DNA of 64,000 bases from Spirometra erinaceieuropaei (lineage: Eukaryota; Platyhelminthes; Cestoda; Diphyllobothriidea; Diphyllobothriidae): the NCBI GenBank assembly GCA_902702965.1, contig CACRXP010000114.1, forward strand, positions 90,062 to 154,061, given 5' to 3'. Every line of letters begins with the position of its first letter. Position 1 is the stretch's first letter. A model generated the notes under the pieces. The model saw nothing but the letters and a program-made list of their open reading frames with translations, was not told the DNA's origin and ran no database searches. Shown piece by piece: positions 1 to 12,954 of the stretch. Position numbers and translations under genes: made by a program.

Positions 1-1159
1 CGTTTTTATTTGATAAGAAAAATATTGATTTTCAGTCCTTATTCTGAAAAAGCATACTTCTCAAGGTCTTATTTTGTACAAGAATACGAAGTTAAAAAAA
101 CTATCCAAAAGAGCAATCTTCAAGAACAGTCGGCGCTTAACGTTTTCGATGGCGATTTAATGAGGAGAGTGGCCATTTTGGTGGACAAATACGCACACCA
201 CCATCAGCCGGGTGTTCCTCAACATTGAAAAACCCGTTTTTCATTACAAAACCCCTGCCGAAGCCGTTTAGATACCATAGTTCTGCACGATTCTGGTCTG
301 TTAAATCGTTTTAAGAAGTATAAATCTAATTGCACTTTCAAATGTAATCGGACTTTTCAGACAATAGGCAACTTCTTCGTACATGACCTGCCTGCCAGCA
401 TCCAAGATCTCACTTTTATCGAAAATCGTTTGGAAACATTAAAAGAAATTGGCATACGACGAATACAAAATCGTTAATGAAAGAAACACTTAATCTTTTG
501 GGTGATAATCAAACGAAACATAAACAACCTGGCCATCTGCCTGTCCTAGAGACTCTGCGTTGATAAATGCTAGTGGGTTATTACCAAAGCACGGAACGTT
601 TAATGTTGACTATTATTTTTTATTATTAACCACCTCTCGTGCGTTCTCATTTACTATGTACTCTTATAGATAATCGAGTTCTAATTTAACCATTTTCCGA
701 AATTTTCGTTCCCAGTAAAAATTAATTATTTTTTAATTTACTATCTATTAATTTATAAATTAATTAATGTCTTTTTCAACGTCCGGTCATTTTGCTGTTG
801 TAAGGCTTTGTAGAATGCCATTTAGGCGGCTTTCGCTTTATGAGAACTGAGGTTAGCCGACTAATAGCACACAAACTGTACAGTAGTTTGTCTAGAAAGT
901 TTGCCAGAATGCTGAATTGCATTCTCGATTTGAACAGTTGCTTAGGTTGGATTGTGGCATTGACTTTTGCACAACAAAATATCAAGGCATATGAACTACA
1001 TAAGGGTACCGTCATTTTAATAAGCTTCGTTGCGGCCGCATGAAAAAAGCCATGCGCAGTGAAAAAATGAATAACAATATATTATGCATCATTCCTATTA
1101 ATTTCCAACGCTTCTATGAATTCAAATATACATTCTAAAGATAATACCTTAACATACAT
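1..1159. other. Anonymous AT-rich DNA, no gene recognised
   Basis: The stretch before the first foldback element carries only short, unrelated ORFs on both strands. None shows a recognisable domain, and stops are frequent in all frames. I see no RNA gene or repeat shared with the rest of the window. Confidence 0.5.
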
Positions 1160-2153
1160 TACATGTGCTAAATCATGAAATGTCAACCAAAATTTCGAAA
1201 TGCGTTCTCGTTTCGAAAAGATAAATTAAGTAGTGTTGTAAAACTAATCACGATGCAGCATTAATCTATAATGATCCAGTTACCACAGGGTGTCGGCTTT
1301 CGAAAGAACTTATTTTCGGCTGCATACAAGATCTATACTCTGCGAAAAATGACTACATAAGTAGCATGCAATTTTCTCATTGATTTTCGATGCCCTTGAA
1401 AATTCAATTATATTGCATGGAAAACATGCATAAACATATTCATTCTTTTACTTATTCGGTAAAAAATCACGTCTTATTCCAATTTCATACTTAAAAGAAG
1501 AGTAGAATTCGGTTTCAAAAACGTTTCTAATTGTGAGATTTTTTAAAATCGTTAAATGGCTGTTCATGAAACTTCATGTATCTGCATTTACGAATGTGGC
1601 TTGTAAAGTCAACAATATCGTATGCATTTCTCTACGGTGTTAAAAGGATACCATATGAGGTTCATAAAATTGAACAGTGGATTTGAGCAATATTGTTAAC
1701 TTTACAAGCCACATTCGTAAATGCAGATACACGACGTTTCATGAACGGCCATTTAACGATTTTAAAAAATCTCACAATTAGAAACGTTTTCGAAACCGAA
1801 TTCTACTCTTCTTTTGAGTATGAAATTGGAATAAGACGTGATTTTCTACCGAATAAGTAAAAGAATGAATATGTTTATGCATGTTTTCCATGCAATATAA
1901 TTAAATTTTCAAGGGCATCGAAAATCAATGAGAAAATTGCATGCTACTTATGTAGTCATTTTTTGCAGAGTATAGATCTTGCATGCAGCCGAAAATAAGT
2001 TCTTTCGAAAGCCGACACCCTGAGGTAACGGGATCATTATAGATTTATGCTGCATCATGATTAATTTTACAACATTACTTAATTTATCTTTTCGAAACGA
2101 GAACACATTTGGAAATTTTTGTTGACATTTCATGAGTTAGCACATCTACTGTA
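1160..2153. mobile_element. Foldback (long-palindrome) element, copy 1, best preserved
   Basis: The left arm (about 1160-1619) is repeated as its reverse complement in the right arm (about 1688-2153). They are separated by a unique loop of about 68 bp that includes the stretch near 1631-1680. The outer ends read TACATGTGCTAAATCATGAAATG on the left and the complement of a closely similar sequence on the right, each bordered by the dinucleotide TA. No transposase is encoded, and ORFs inside are arm-derived. The size of about 990 bp, the TA borders and at least eight related copies in the window support a non-autonomous DNA transposon (long MITE/foldback type). TA borders are typical of Tc1/mariner-type insertion, but the superfamily is not proven. 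A transcript would form a hairpin with arms of about 450 bp. Confidence 0.85.
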
Positions 2154-5100
2154 CGTAGCCATGTATCCATTTGGTGGGAAAATAACGTCTTTTCGTATTC
2201 ACCTACATAACGCATAAACCGACGTGACGCTGTGTTTGCGATGTTTATCACGATCTCTTTACGTTGCTAGAAAGGCGTAATGTAGGGCTCAAATAGTTTG
2301 TTATAGAAAGTTTTGTTTCATGAGCAGTATTAAAAAGAGGCAGATGGGATGCTATCTGAATGAGCATATCAGATTCCTAAAAATCCCTTTATTTTAAAAG
2401 TTTTTAAAACGGGCAAGTGTTCTTCCTAAAAACGGGATACATGATTAAAACGTAAGTGGCCAAGAGCTAAGTACAATAAAGTGTATTTTTATGCCTTCTT
2501 GTAGACAACAGCTGAATTTGTCAATGGATCAGTAATCGATTGGGAAGATTTGTCCTTCTTAATAAGTTATTTTCTTCGAGTTAGATTTTAACAGGCGACT
2601 GCTAATAAGCAACTTAATTGTTAGCATCCGGAAGTGGTCTAAATATTCTGAATTATGCTGTACAATCATCAGTATCGAAACGCCACCTAAATAATCCGCT
2701 CTGACTATCAAAAAACGTTATCAAACGTTGGGTATTATGTTATGGGATATTCCGGTTACTGTAGGTTTACTACAACGTATTGTAACGATTTTGGCTAAAG
2801 GAACATACACTGTTGTGCGGTGAGGTTAAAAGGTCGTAATCCCTGTCATAAGCTTCTAACTATTTGGCATAATCCTTAAAGAGAACTTAACGACTGCTTC
2901 TCCTTTCTATTAACTTTTCTCTTCTCAAGGTGGATTTCTTGTCCGAAGTCACATCTGCTATCCTTTCTCATCAGTTGTGCCAAAATATTCAGGTATTCAG
3001 GCAACAGTTCTACGCAACGTCTAATTAAGACACTTTGTCACTAAAAGGCTAAGCAGATATCACATTGCACGGATAATTACGCACGTTTACGCCAGCTGAA
3101 ACTAGATTTGCATTCATAGTTTATAGGTTAGTTGGAGCAGGACCTTTTTGTTGAATGTCTAGCTACTCTTGCCCCGCCCCTTTTATGATTAATTACTTGG
3201 AAATAACTTTTTCATATTTCTAAAATTATTTTTTACTGCACCTATAGAAATGAACGTGTGTCCACAACGTTGCTTTGGCTTTATATCATAATTTTTTGCT
3301 CATGTCAGCCATTAATCTCACCACCACTTGCACTGCTGGCATTTATACCCCTTGCTGTTACCATTGAAATATGTTTACGTAATGCTTGTAGCAGGCTACT
3401 TACAGGTTGTTGTTTGAAATATTAAAACGTGTTAAATTACACTGCCGAAGTTTTTCTTTTCTTCTCCTTTGAAACTTAGATCAGGTTCAGGCATTTCCTG
3501 TTACGGTCTGATAGATCTAAAGGGAAATCAGGTTATGCGTTTAGTTTACAAGGATGATCTATATATATATATATGTATGTATAAATTTATTTATCTTTCA
3601 GCCAGTGTTCACAAGACAAATTCGGGTCATCTTGGCGTGTTTACCATCAGAACAGTGTGTTTGGGGCGTCAAGAGTAAGTTAGATGCTGCACAAGTCTGC
3701 CGAGCTACAAAATAATTCATGCTCAGATAACAGCATCTGGCTCTCTTTAATGAACACTGATAAACGTCGTTCCATTCAAGGGTTCTGCCGATAAGTACTG
3801 CTTTTCTTTTCTGCTCATATGCTGCCTCGTACATTTGTAAAATTCTTTGATTTTCCAAAAATCTTTATAAATGAAGACGCTTTTAAGGTGCGAGCGGATA
3901 ATTACTCCGAAACTTCCTATTATCACGAGATACGTGTAAGCATGAAAGCTCTTATATAGAGATAAAGCTCTACCCTTGACCACCAGTTGTGCATGGTTAG
4001 GGAGCTATCTTCGTATGTGTAGTCAGTAACGATAAGGAAATTTCTCACTGAACCTTCTATCGCCATCTGAAGTAATATTAATGTTATTGGGTAAGCCAGT
4101 GTTCTGAGTTGCGCAGAATGCCCTCAAGGCATGCTGTTGTCCGGCTTTGGATAGCCAAATAACAATGCGAGCCATCTGCTGTACCATGTTATTGTACATT
4201 CCGGTGTTATGCTATCACACAACCCTGACAAAAAGTTCTCTCTGTCGTGGCCGACGCCAACCTCAAGTGATGACGACATGTCGCCTTAAATCTATAATTA
4301 CAGTGATGAGTACTCTGTGTACTCAGTTCAAGAACATTACTCAAATATTCTCTTAGCCCCCTCGCCTAGCACTGAGGACCAAAACCCGCTGTCGGCGTGG
4401 TGAGGACGATGTTTAATGACTTAAACACCTTGAGCCACCTATAGACGCTGTTAATTTTGCAAATTTTCATCTTTCCAAGTAACGGTATTTACTTGAGGAA
4501 GAATTACCGAAAACACATATTTGGCTACTTGACCTTTCGAGCATTTTCGATTTATTAAAGTTAGGCATATTACATACCTTGTCTTCCGCATTCACCATAT
4601 GTACTAAACTGCTAAATAGGGTCAGGGAAATGTCTGTAAAGAACCTGTATGACCGACCCTTTTTTAATGGCCATCGTCTGTTTAAAAGGAATCATTATGA
4701 AAACAAATAAAATGAATTGTGTTGCCATAAAACTCCAAAAACGGATATTTACTATTTTTACTCGTACAATTGGCTCGGCTATAAGAGGTTTTTCAAGTTT
4801 TAATAGAAGTAAACCTTACCTTCTTAGTACGTTTTACTTTTTACCATTTGTTTTTCTATAAGCTCTTTTCGGTTAAAATTGTGCTTCTGTCCTTGTTTCC
4901 ATGTCTGCGCTTTATGAGATTGTGGGAATTTTCCGCTTACCAAAAATATTTTTTCATTTCCACGCTCTCGACCCCTCTGAAATCGCGAATTTATTTCTGA
5001 TACCACAAATCAGATTATTTTTATGAACGGCGCATGTCAGACGGGAGTGATTCTCATTAAGTTACTAAACGACCTCTCGGTTTAGATTTTATTAACCTGG

Positions 5101-7400
5101 ATGGACTCGCCCGAAAATAAACGAACCAGGGACAATTAATTTTGGCGGATTACCTATGATCATTCCTGCGCACTGCCGTCTTCTTGGGGATTTAGTGTAA
5201 TGCAGTCTAAGTGGACTAAGTCCTTTCTTTCCAGGCAGACTAACGTTTCTGCAATTGTAGCTTCCTTTTCTGAAAAAAACGAGACCATTTGTTCTGAACG
5301 TTCATCACAGGACGTGAAGACACCATGAGCTGACGCAATATCATGAGGAATATTCTTCACCTGGGAAAAAAACATCCCTGTCTAAGTAAAGCTTCTGCAA
5401 GGTTCTAGGTGGGCAAAAATGAGGGGAGCTCCGTAGCCAGTTTCGGTCATCTAACGACCTTCAGCTAAAATAAAGCCTATTGGAGGATAACAGGCAAGCC
5501 GGGGCATCTTTCCAAGACAGATGCATCTTGAAAGGCGAAAGATATGACCATCAGCAATTCAGGAGATTATGCTGCAGACACAGGAATAATGCTGTCCCCT
5601 GATTTTGTCTCCTGGTGACTGGCGTAACAGAGATCCTCAGGGGAGCTTACTGTCGGCAAAATGACGCTAAAATCAACAATTAGTGCAGTCACCGCTAATA
5701 TGACTGCCTAAATAATCACCCCTATGTCCACATATCAGCCAATGACGCAACTACCGAAAATAGAGATTCAGTGACTTGCTTATCGCACCCTGATAGTTTT
5801 TAACAACTAAAGCGTCTTTTTAATAGAACTAACGGCGATAGCCATTCGTGAACGCGCGCTCTCGGTAAAAAATAGTGACAATCCTATTGCCTGCTCTGAG
5901 CGGTTCATTCTCACAAAATTGCATCATTATCCGATCAATCAAGTTTGGTCGGCCCTTGAAAGAGGCCGGAAAATCATAGGGAAATACTGATGATGCTGTA
6001 CGTAGATTGGCTGGCGCACGTTCCCTATCCAACACCGTGGCTGGTTGGTTTGAACTTCGAGGAGATTTGGCTTGGCGGTACTTTGCCGCTGAGAGTATGG
6101 CATCTTCACTACAGGCGAGAAAAAAGTAATTTCGTTGTCCTTTGCCTTGTCGAGTCTACAGAGGTTCATTCAGGTTGAACGGAAATGTGGCGCATGCGGA
6201 TGCGCTCGACAACCAGCCTTGTTCGCTGCGTAAACAAATAGTTTTAGGGCCCCGTGTTGAAACTTAATGACAGTTTTCCACTCTAAAAGATGGCATCTGT
6301 TCAGGACCAAAACGATTTTGTGCAATATACAGCAAATGGAATAGTTATGTTTTAGTTTGTATAAATGCACATGAACCGTGTCCTCTATGCTTCAACTGCA
6401 ATATGTGCGATAACAAAGGAGATACTGGAATGCATGGAGTATCGGTGCGTTCTCACAGCTGCTTTGTGAATGAATTCAATTCGGGCCCCAAATAGTTCAC
6501 ACGCCAGCACCCTCATTGAATGCAGGATTATCTCTATTGAAGGGTCCCTTTCCGAAAGAGCACTAAACGAACCTAATTGGGCATGCATGTCAGTTAAAAT
6601 GGCAGACGTTTAGATGTTCTCGTTAATGAACGCAACTGCAGAGATCAATGAACTGCTAAGATCTTCGCCGTGGCAAACAAAAAAGCTAACGGGAGAACTT
6701 TGTGAGGATCAGTATACTTGTAAGGGCAGTATCGACCGCCATTTTAAGTTTGAGGCTCACAAAGAGGGTTGTGATAAAGACTCATTGACCCCAGATCCCA
6801 TCTACAATCAACAGTCGAAAAGTCTGCCGCGTATTTAGCCTTGACCACCCTCTTTCCTCTGAAATATGCTAATCTGTGCCCATCCTCCTTGAGAATTGGT
6901 AGTCTGTTTTTGTAACGTTTGCGGCTCCAAACGTTCTAATGTGTCAGTCGTACTTCATTATCCATTTCGTCATCGAATGAACAATATTCGAGTAGAACTC
7001 GATAGTTGTTCAAGAGGACCCGTTTTATCGCCTCGTTGGCTAAAATTTTACACGGCCTTCGTTTCAGGAATAATATTTTTGTCTTTAGCATTCTACAAAA
7101 TAGCTGAAGTAACAGCCTTCCTCTCTTCCTGTTCGCCGTCTTCGGGAGGAGATGAACACGGTGCGATAACTGAGCTTCAAAATTTTAAGCAAAGAGGACG
7201 AGTTGCTTCAAGGAAAGTTTCTATGACGGACGGCAGTATGGCCGGAAAATCTTGAGAAACAATTTGTTTACCTTTTCCGATAACCGATCAATGCTGTCCA
7301 TAAAAGACGTTGTTCAGTTTTAAAAAGTGAGAACGATTTTGAAACACATCCTAAGCAACAGATTCAGAGACTGCATCTTAGGTGTTACAACATCTGCAGC
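2154..7400. other. Anonymous DNA with no recognised gene
   Basis: About 5.2 kb between the first two foldback elements. Frames are short and open on both strands (for example a 119-codon frame at 6896-7255) with no family I can name. The only simple repeat is a short (AT)n tract near 3561-3574. Some of this may be very old repeat DNA, but I could not match it to other parts of the window. Confidence 0.45.
3561..3580. repeat. Short (AT)n microsatellite
   Basis: An alternating AT run about 14 bp long passes into ATGTATGT. It is a simple repeat with no sign of function. Confidence 0.7.
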
Positions 7401-8310
7401 AGGTAAGCGATCTCATGAAATGTTAACTGAAAACCTGAATTATGTTCTTCATTCGAAAAGATAACTTACGTAGGGTAATTATAGCAATTGTCACGCGGTA
7501 TACTCGTAAGATTTTGCAGCTGCACTAGAATGGCGGGTTTTTAATGAGATTCCTTTTCGGCCGTCTTCAAAAGCTGCACTGTAGAAGATGAGTTTTTATT
7601 CAGTATTCCGTCTCTCCTTTGATTTGGAAAGCCTTTAACTAATCAAATATGTCACATGGAAAATATGCGCAAACACATTCTTTCTAGCACTAGTTTAGCA
7701 GCAGGTTGAACCTTTGAGCTTTCAAATTGAAAAAAACGCTCCTAGTTATGAAATTTTTAAGATCCTGGAAATTTCCATTCCTACAGCGTCGAAGTAGCAG
7801 GTTTATCAATGCTACTCATGAAACACGTAACCCGGTGTACACCATTGGACGATTAATGAGTGTTATATGGCGTACTTCTAATATTGCAGTGGAATTATTG
7901 ATTTATATTTGACTTAACATATGCAGCGTGTAGTCCGGCAACCCTGAATGCACACGAAATGCCAGTCGAAGAAAATGTTATTTGATAGTCGAGAAGGATT
8001 GAAAAACTAATTATTAACTTTCGTTTCAATTTGCAAGTTTAACAAAGACGTACTTGACTATCAAATTGGTGCAAGAAAGAAGTTTCGTAAGCTCTCAATT
8101 TTATATATTCGCAGGTGTAAGGGCAACGAAAATCAATAGAAAAAATTAGTGCCATTCGAGTAGTTAGTTTGTACAGGACGTCGCTTTTGCAAGCGAGCAG
8201 AAAGCAGCTCCTTCGAAGGCAGGCATCCTGGCGTGATGAAAAGGTTTTTTGAATTATGTTACACGACAAGATATTCCGAAATTAATGTTAACATCTTATA
8301 AGGTGGCCCA
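7401..8310. mobile_element. Foldback element, copy 2, diverged
   Basis: The left end (AGCGATCTCATGAAATGTTAAC near 7407) and the right end (AATGTTAACATCTTATAAGG near 8284) are rough inverted repeats of each other. They match the CGATCTCATGAAATG-type ends of the copies near 59 and 61 kb. Internal landmarks shared with other copies include the block near 8165-8245, which corresponds to the arm segment following the end in other copies, and a loop-like stretch near 7850-7905. Many substitutions and indels separate the arms, so this is an older insertion than copy 1. No coding capacity is evident. Confidence 0.65.
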
Positions 8311-8869
8311 TGTATGCGTGATCTCTATGATTTGCTTATAATTCCACTGAGATTTCTAAGATATTCTACACACGTAGTCCAGTCATTGCACCTGCAGGAC
8401 AGTTCGCAGCATTCGATATCAAAGGCAAAATGTACGCACTCACTACATAAGTTATACACAACATCCTATCTCCATATATTTGATTTGCCTTTTAACGTCT
8501 ATATCTTACGTGTTTTGTCAGGCTACTTCAACCTCCACTGCGAACTCTAAATAACCCACCTCCGTAACGTCCTACATATATCGTCGACCAAATGCAGTCG
8601 CTTTGTTCGCCTCCTTGGTTTGAGAACTCCGAGCCGTGATCATGCCATGCCCATGAAAAAACTCATGTCAAGATATCCAGGCAGCCCTCCTATTGCTGGG
8701 TTGAATAATTCCATCACAACTGACAATGACGACGGCAGTTGGACTGTTGTGTTCAACGGTGTCCGATAATTCGACCGTCGTTGCCGACGATGTCCACCGA
8801 TTGCTCCGAAACAAGTTGAAGCAGGCACGGTGCCTTACGCGTGATGCAGTTTATAGAGAGAGAGCAGGC

Positions 8870-9400
8870 TTGCACTGAAACCACCGCACTCTCTCAATCT
8901 CCCCCACCTAGACCGGTATCAAGATATAATTACGACGATCGTATGCAGGGAAGGGCTCTCCACTCCGCAACACTGGTTCGCACAACAAATGACCAGGATC
9001 CTGACCAACAACAAAAGAGGGTGCCTGGCGCGGGCACCTAGACGTGCAGTAACATCTGGTTTGGATCCCACGGAGCAGGAGTGCCACAAATGCCAAATTG
9101 AGAAGGCCCCACTGCGGCCTGCTTCTTACATCACCAGCCGGCCACTCCAAACCCAAACACACAACACTGTGCCGACTGCGAGTTCCAAGTTATCCCGTCT
9201 GTTGACAATCTTTAAAGCCACGGCTTTTTGCGCACCGTGCGTCCGACTGTTTTGCAGTGAGAAAAATGCGCTGACTTTTCGAGCTTAGTCGCCCTTCCCA
9301 TTTCCAGGCCCCAGCCACTCTCCGAGCCGGGTAGTTGTCTGGTGCAGTGACGGTGTCCACCGCAGGGTGGGCGCAGGAATGATGCGTTTCGCGTGGGGTA
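8870..9400 (-). repeat. Dispersed repeat family R1, copy 1
   Basis: This block aligns by eye with 25505-26060 and 63460-64000. It shares the order: a pyrimidine-rich start, an ACCAGGAT...GACCA motif, a GGAGxAGGAGTGCCA-type motif, CCGACTGCGxGxTC, then a GTTGxCAATCTTTAAAGCCACGGCTTTT-type segment followed by GCGCACCGTG. Because the zinc-finger fossils near the other copies are on the minus strand, the block is probably the 3' end of a minus-strand element; that link is inferred. ORFs on either strand here (such as 9190-9576 minus) are repeat-derived and have no domain I recognise. Confidence 0.65.
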
Positions 9401-10189
9401 GTTTGTAGTATTCGTAGACTTGTGCCGCATCTACCGCGCCCCGTCTTGAGAATGCAGGAGATCAGAGACAGGATAGAGCGGCGACGACTGGCGCAGCCTG
9501 GAACTTGCGCCTTGGCGTGGTACTCCCCCTCCCCCCTATGGTCTAAGCGCAAAAGGATAAGGATTTCACTCAACATGAAAGGGAAAGGGTTTTCTAGACG
9601 TCAACGGAGTTAGCATGAAGCAACTTCTATCGCAAAAGCCTTTTTTGGAGACGGATTTCCAGCCAGTTGCGCATTCCTTTCCGCCATTGCGTCGCGTAGT
9701 GCCTCTATGTCTGCAACTTTTTTTTAAGTCGGCGCCTCTTGTGAGAAAACAAGTGTGTCGCCTGGATGGTGCAAGATTTAGTCACGTCTGCTTTGGTGCG
9801 GTCAAATGCATCACTGTTGTTCTAGAAAGCCTATGGTTTTTCCGACGTAGCTATTCCAGAGCAGGGCCCGGTAATCAAGGTATTAAGGTTTGAAACGGAC
9901 TAACCTGTCACCTTCCACTTTAGAAGAGCTCCTCATCATCCGACTGATCACCGCCGTATGAAGAGGTGTGGAGTTCCTTACTGGTGTTGTCAGGAAAACC
10001 TGATTACCTTTGTGGCATTCAGCTACTTGGGCAAATATTTATCACCGACGATATGCGTTGATACTGGAGTTCTGTAAGCGGAGATCTCAGATTCAGTGTT
10101 TGGATCCTGATCTCAAGCCGTGCAGCCTGTAAAACTCTATTGTGCAGACCAACTCTGGAAGTTACGCGAATATAATGAGAAAGAGTATT
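9401..10189. other. Anonymous DNA downstream of repeat R1
   Basis: Overlapping short ORFs lie on both strands, for example 9422-9613 plus and 9615-9893 plus. No recognisable domain, RNA gene or repeat is seen. Confidence 0.4.
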
Positions 10190-10960
10190 TTTTTGATATT
10201 ACGACCATTAATGCTAGTGTAAATACTGACGGAAGCATTGCTATTACGTTGACCACCTCTGTGAGTGATTATAAATAACAAAACACACGTTATTGCGACG
10301 ACCACTAGTATGTTATACACATATATGGCTGATTCAAAAATAATAAAAAACCAACGCTTTCTATTACTGTTTCGGCGACCAACAGTACTGATATTATTTA
10401 GATTTTGCCATTGCGCATACTGACTTTCGCACATCCACTACTAGTAATTCTCGTTCATCATTACTGTATATACTGCCGCAACTATTGCTATTGCAACTAG
10501 TTAAATTGAAATTTTACATACCATTTCGACTATTGAAAACAACGCTGCTCAAACTATGTATAATATTAAAAACGCTACTGTTACTGTCTCTCCTGCTCTC
10601 AAAAGCACAGCCGCTGTAACCGGTACTAGTTCTACCATCAACACTACTGTTACTGCTACTTTTAAAAACTCATGCGCGACATATTCTTCTACACAGAACA
10701 TTACTAGTAAAACTACTACCGTCGTTACAGTGAGGAGGGCCTCTACTACTACAGGTGAGTAAACAGACGTCAGTCAAACGGTGTGGAAGGTTGAAAAGGC
10801 ACCTATGTACTCAAACTATGCTTATGCAACTGCTTCTGACCACGCCTTTTGTAGTGCAGTTAACTCCTCTGCATTCTATGCCTTGAATTCCATGTCTGCT
10901 TACAATAAAACTGCTCAATATTTGCGGATAAGATAGCCGGGAGAAGTTCTTAACTCTTTA
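10190..10960. repeat. Cryptic ACT/ACN trinucleotide-rich region
   Basis: Both strands are enriched in ACT, TACT and related triplets without a clean tandem array. The frame at 10556-10762 reads through as 68 residues dominated by Thr, Ser and Val. The frame at 10162-10434 minus is low-complexity too. The pattern looks like a decayed trinucleotide satellite. A real Thr/Ser-rich exon is possible but nothing else supports it. Confidence 0.55.
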
Positions 10961-11490
10961 TTCACTAAGTTACTATCACAATACTACCAATACTATTCTG
11001 ACCTCAAATCGGTCTGAGGTCTGCTTCGACTGATGGTCTCAATAAAGCATGTTGTTCACATTTAAACCTTCGTTTCCTCTATGCCATATTCTCTTCAATT
11101 CCCTTTTAACCAAAATTGGCATACAGTTTCGGCTTGCGATAGGCCTCGAAGCGGCATGCCAACATTTTAAGTTTAGTCGCATTCCCCAAACAGCCCTTAT
11201 CGACAAAATTAAAGCCAACTAATCAAAACTGGGACTCAAAACTATGCATAATACCGGCTATTTGGAGTCTTCGTTTTCGACATTCGATAGATGGTTGTAC
11301 ATGGGAATGTTTGGCTCTCCTCCCTATAAAAGATGGCATGGCGTTTACTATCAGAGCTAGTTATTCCTCAGAAACTAACTGGCAAATGGTAATAAGTCAG
11401 TTTATACTAAGGCCTGTAAGCGTAAACCAGGAAACCGATTTCGCTTCCCATGGAATTGAGCTTAAGACCCCGTATAATACAAAAGGCCGG

Positions 11491-12485
11491 TAGACTAAGC
11501 GGGCTTACTCATCAAATCTCAACAGAAATTCCGGGACGCGTTTTCGTGTCGAAAGGATATATTAAGTAGTGTTGTAAAGCAATCATCGCGCAACATAATG
11601 CTACAACAATTCAGTTACCACACGACGCCGGCTTTCGAAAAAACTTCTTTCCGGCTGCATCCGAAAACCGTATTCTGGAAGAAGTTACTACTGAGGCAGC
11701 ATGCAATATTTCATTGATTGTCAATGCACTTAATGCTTCAATTATATCCCCTAGAAAACATTCATAAAAATATTTAATTTCGTGCCGATTCGGTATAAAA
11801 TTTTGTCTTTTTGCAACTTTGAATTCAAGGGAAGTGTATAATTTGGTTTTATAAAACTTTTTCAATTCCAGAATCATTTTTAACCTGATTTGCCGTTACA
11901 CTGGCCTTCAGGGTTTCCAAAATATAAGTCATATATTTGTCGCGTAAAAAAACCATGAATTTCTCTACGGTATTAAGAGGAGACTATATGGGGTTCATAA
12001 AATTAAGCAGTGGATGTGAACGACATTGGTGCCTTTACAAGCCACATTAGTAAACGCAGAGACATGGCGTTTTATAAAGAACCATTTCACAGTATTAAAA
12101 AATCTCTCGACCGGATTTTTTTAAAAACCAGATTATACCCTTCTTTTAATTATAAAATTAGAAGAAGACATGATTTTCTACCGAATGAGTAGAAGATGTA
12201 ATTCTTTTATGCATGATTTCTACGAAATATAATTGTGCTTTTAAGGGCATCAAAATTCAATGAGAATAATTCATGCTACGCATGTAATCATTTTTTAAAA
12301 CGTGTAGGTTTTGAATGCAGACGGAAGGAAGTTTATTCGAAAGCCAGCATCCGGTGGTACCTAAATTATTATAGATTTATGGTGCATAAGGTCTAATTTT
12401 ACATTCCTTCTTAATTAATATTTTCGAAACGGAAACGCATTTGGGAATTTCTGTTGAGATTTCATGAGTTAGTCCACCTACTGTA
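11491..12485. mobile_element. Foldback element, copy 3, full length
   Basis: TA at 11491 precedes GACTAAGCGGGCTTACTCATC, and the right end reads ATGAGTTAGTCCACCTACTG followed by TA at 12484. The outer 20-30 bp are therefore inverted repeats bordered by TA, as in copies 1 and 7. The arms are about 450 bp. The unique loop (about 11955-12030) contains the family-conserved TTTCTCTACGGTATTAAGAGG and GGGGTTCATAAAATT segments in the same orientation as copy 1. No transposase is present. Total length (995 bp) nearly equals copy 1, supporting a defined element rather than a chance palindrome. Confidence 0.85.
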
Positions 12486-12954
12486 CTTATTCTGCTTACG
12501 CTAACTGCGACACTTCTGCGTGGGTCATTCAACGAATGGTCTTGCCGACCCCATCAAACGTTTGGCGCTACCGTCAGTTGCATTTACTGTGTACAAACAT
12601 ACTCCTGGAACGCACAAATCAGACATAAAACAACTTTGTTTCTTTAAAATGCTAACAAAAATTAATGTTAGTTATTGAATATAAAAAAGGAAACTATACT
12701 ATAAATTACATTCCTTCGGCTGTTTAAGCACTATATATGCATGATTAGCTATACTATTAAACTCTTTAGATTCTACACCCACATTTGTCGCAAAACTAAC
12801 TACGGACATTATTTATATTACATTGCGTTAATTTTCACCACTGCTAACATTTTGATGGAACGCAAAAGTGGAGGTGCCGTTCGCGAAATCAAAATTTTCT
12901 ACCAATAAGACCTAGAACGGAAAGGATCCAGCGAAACAATATTTATATGCACAG

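Noticed and set aside
9190..9576. 128-codon minus-strand ORF as a protein gene
   Set aside because: Much of it lies in the dispersed repeat R1, whose other copies do not keep the frame.
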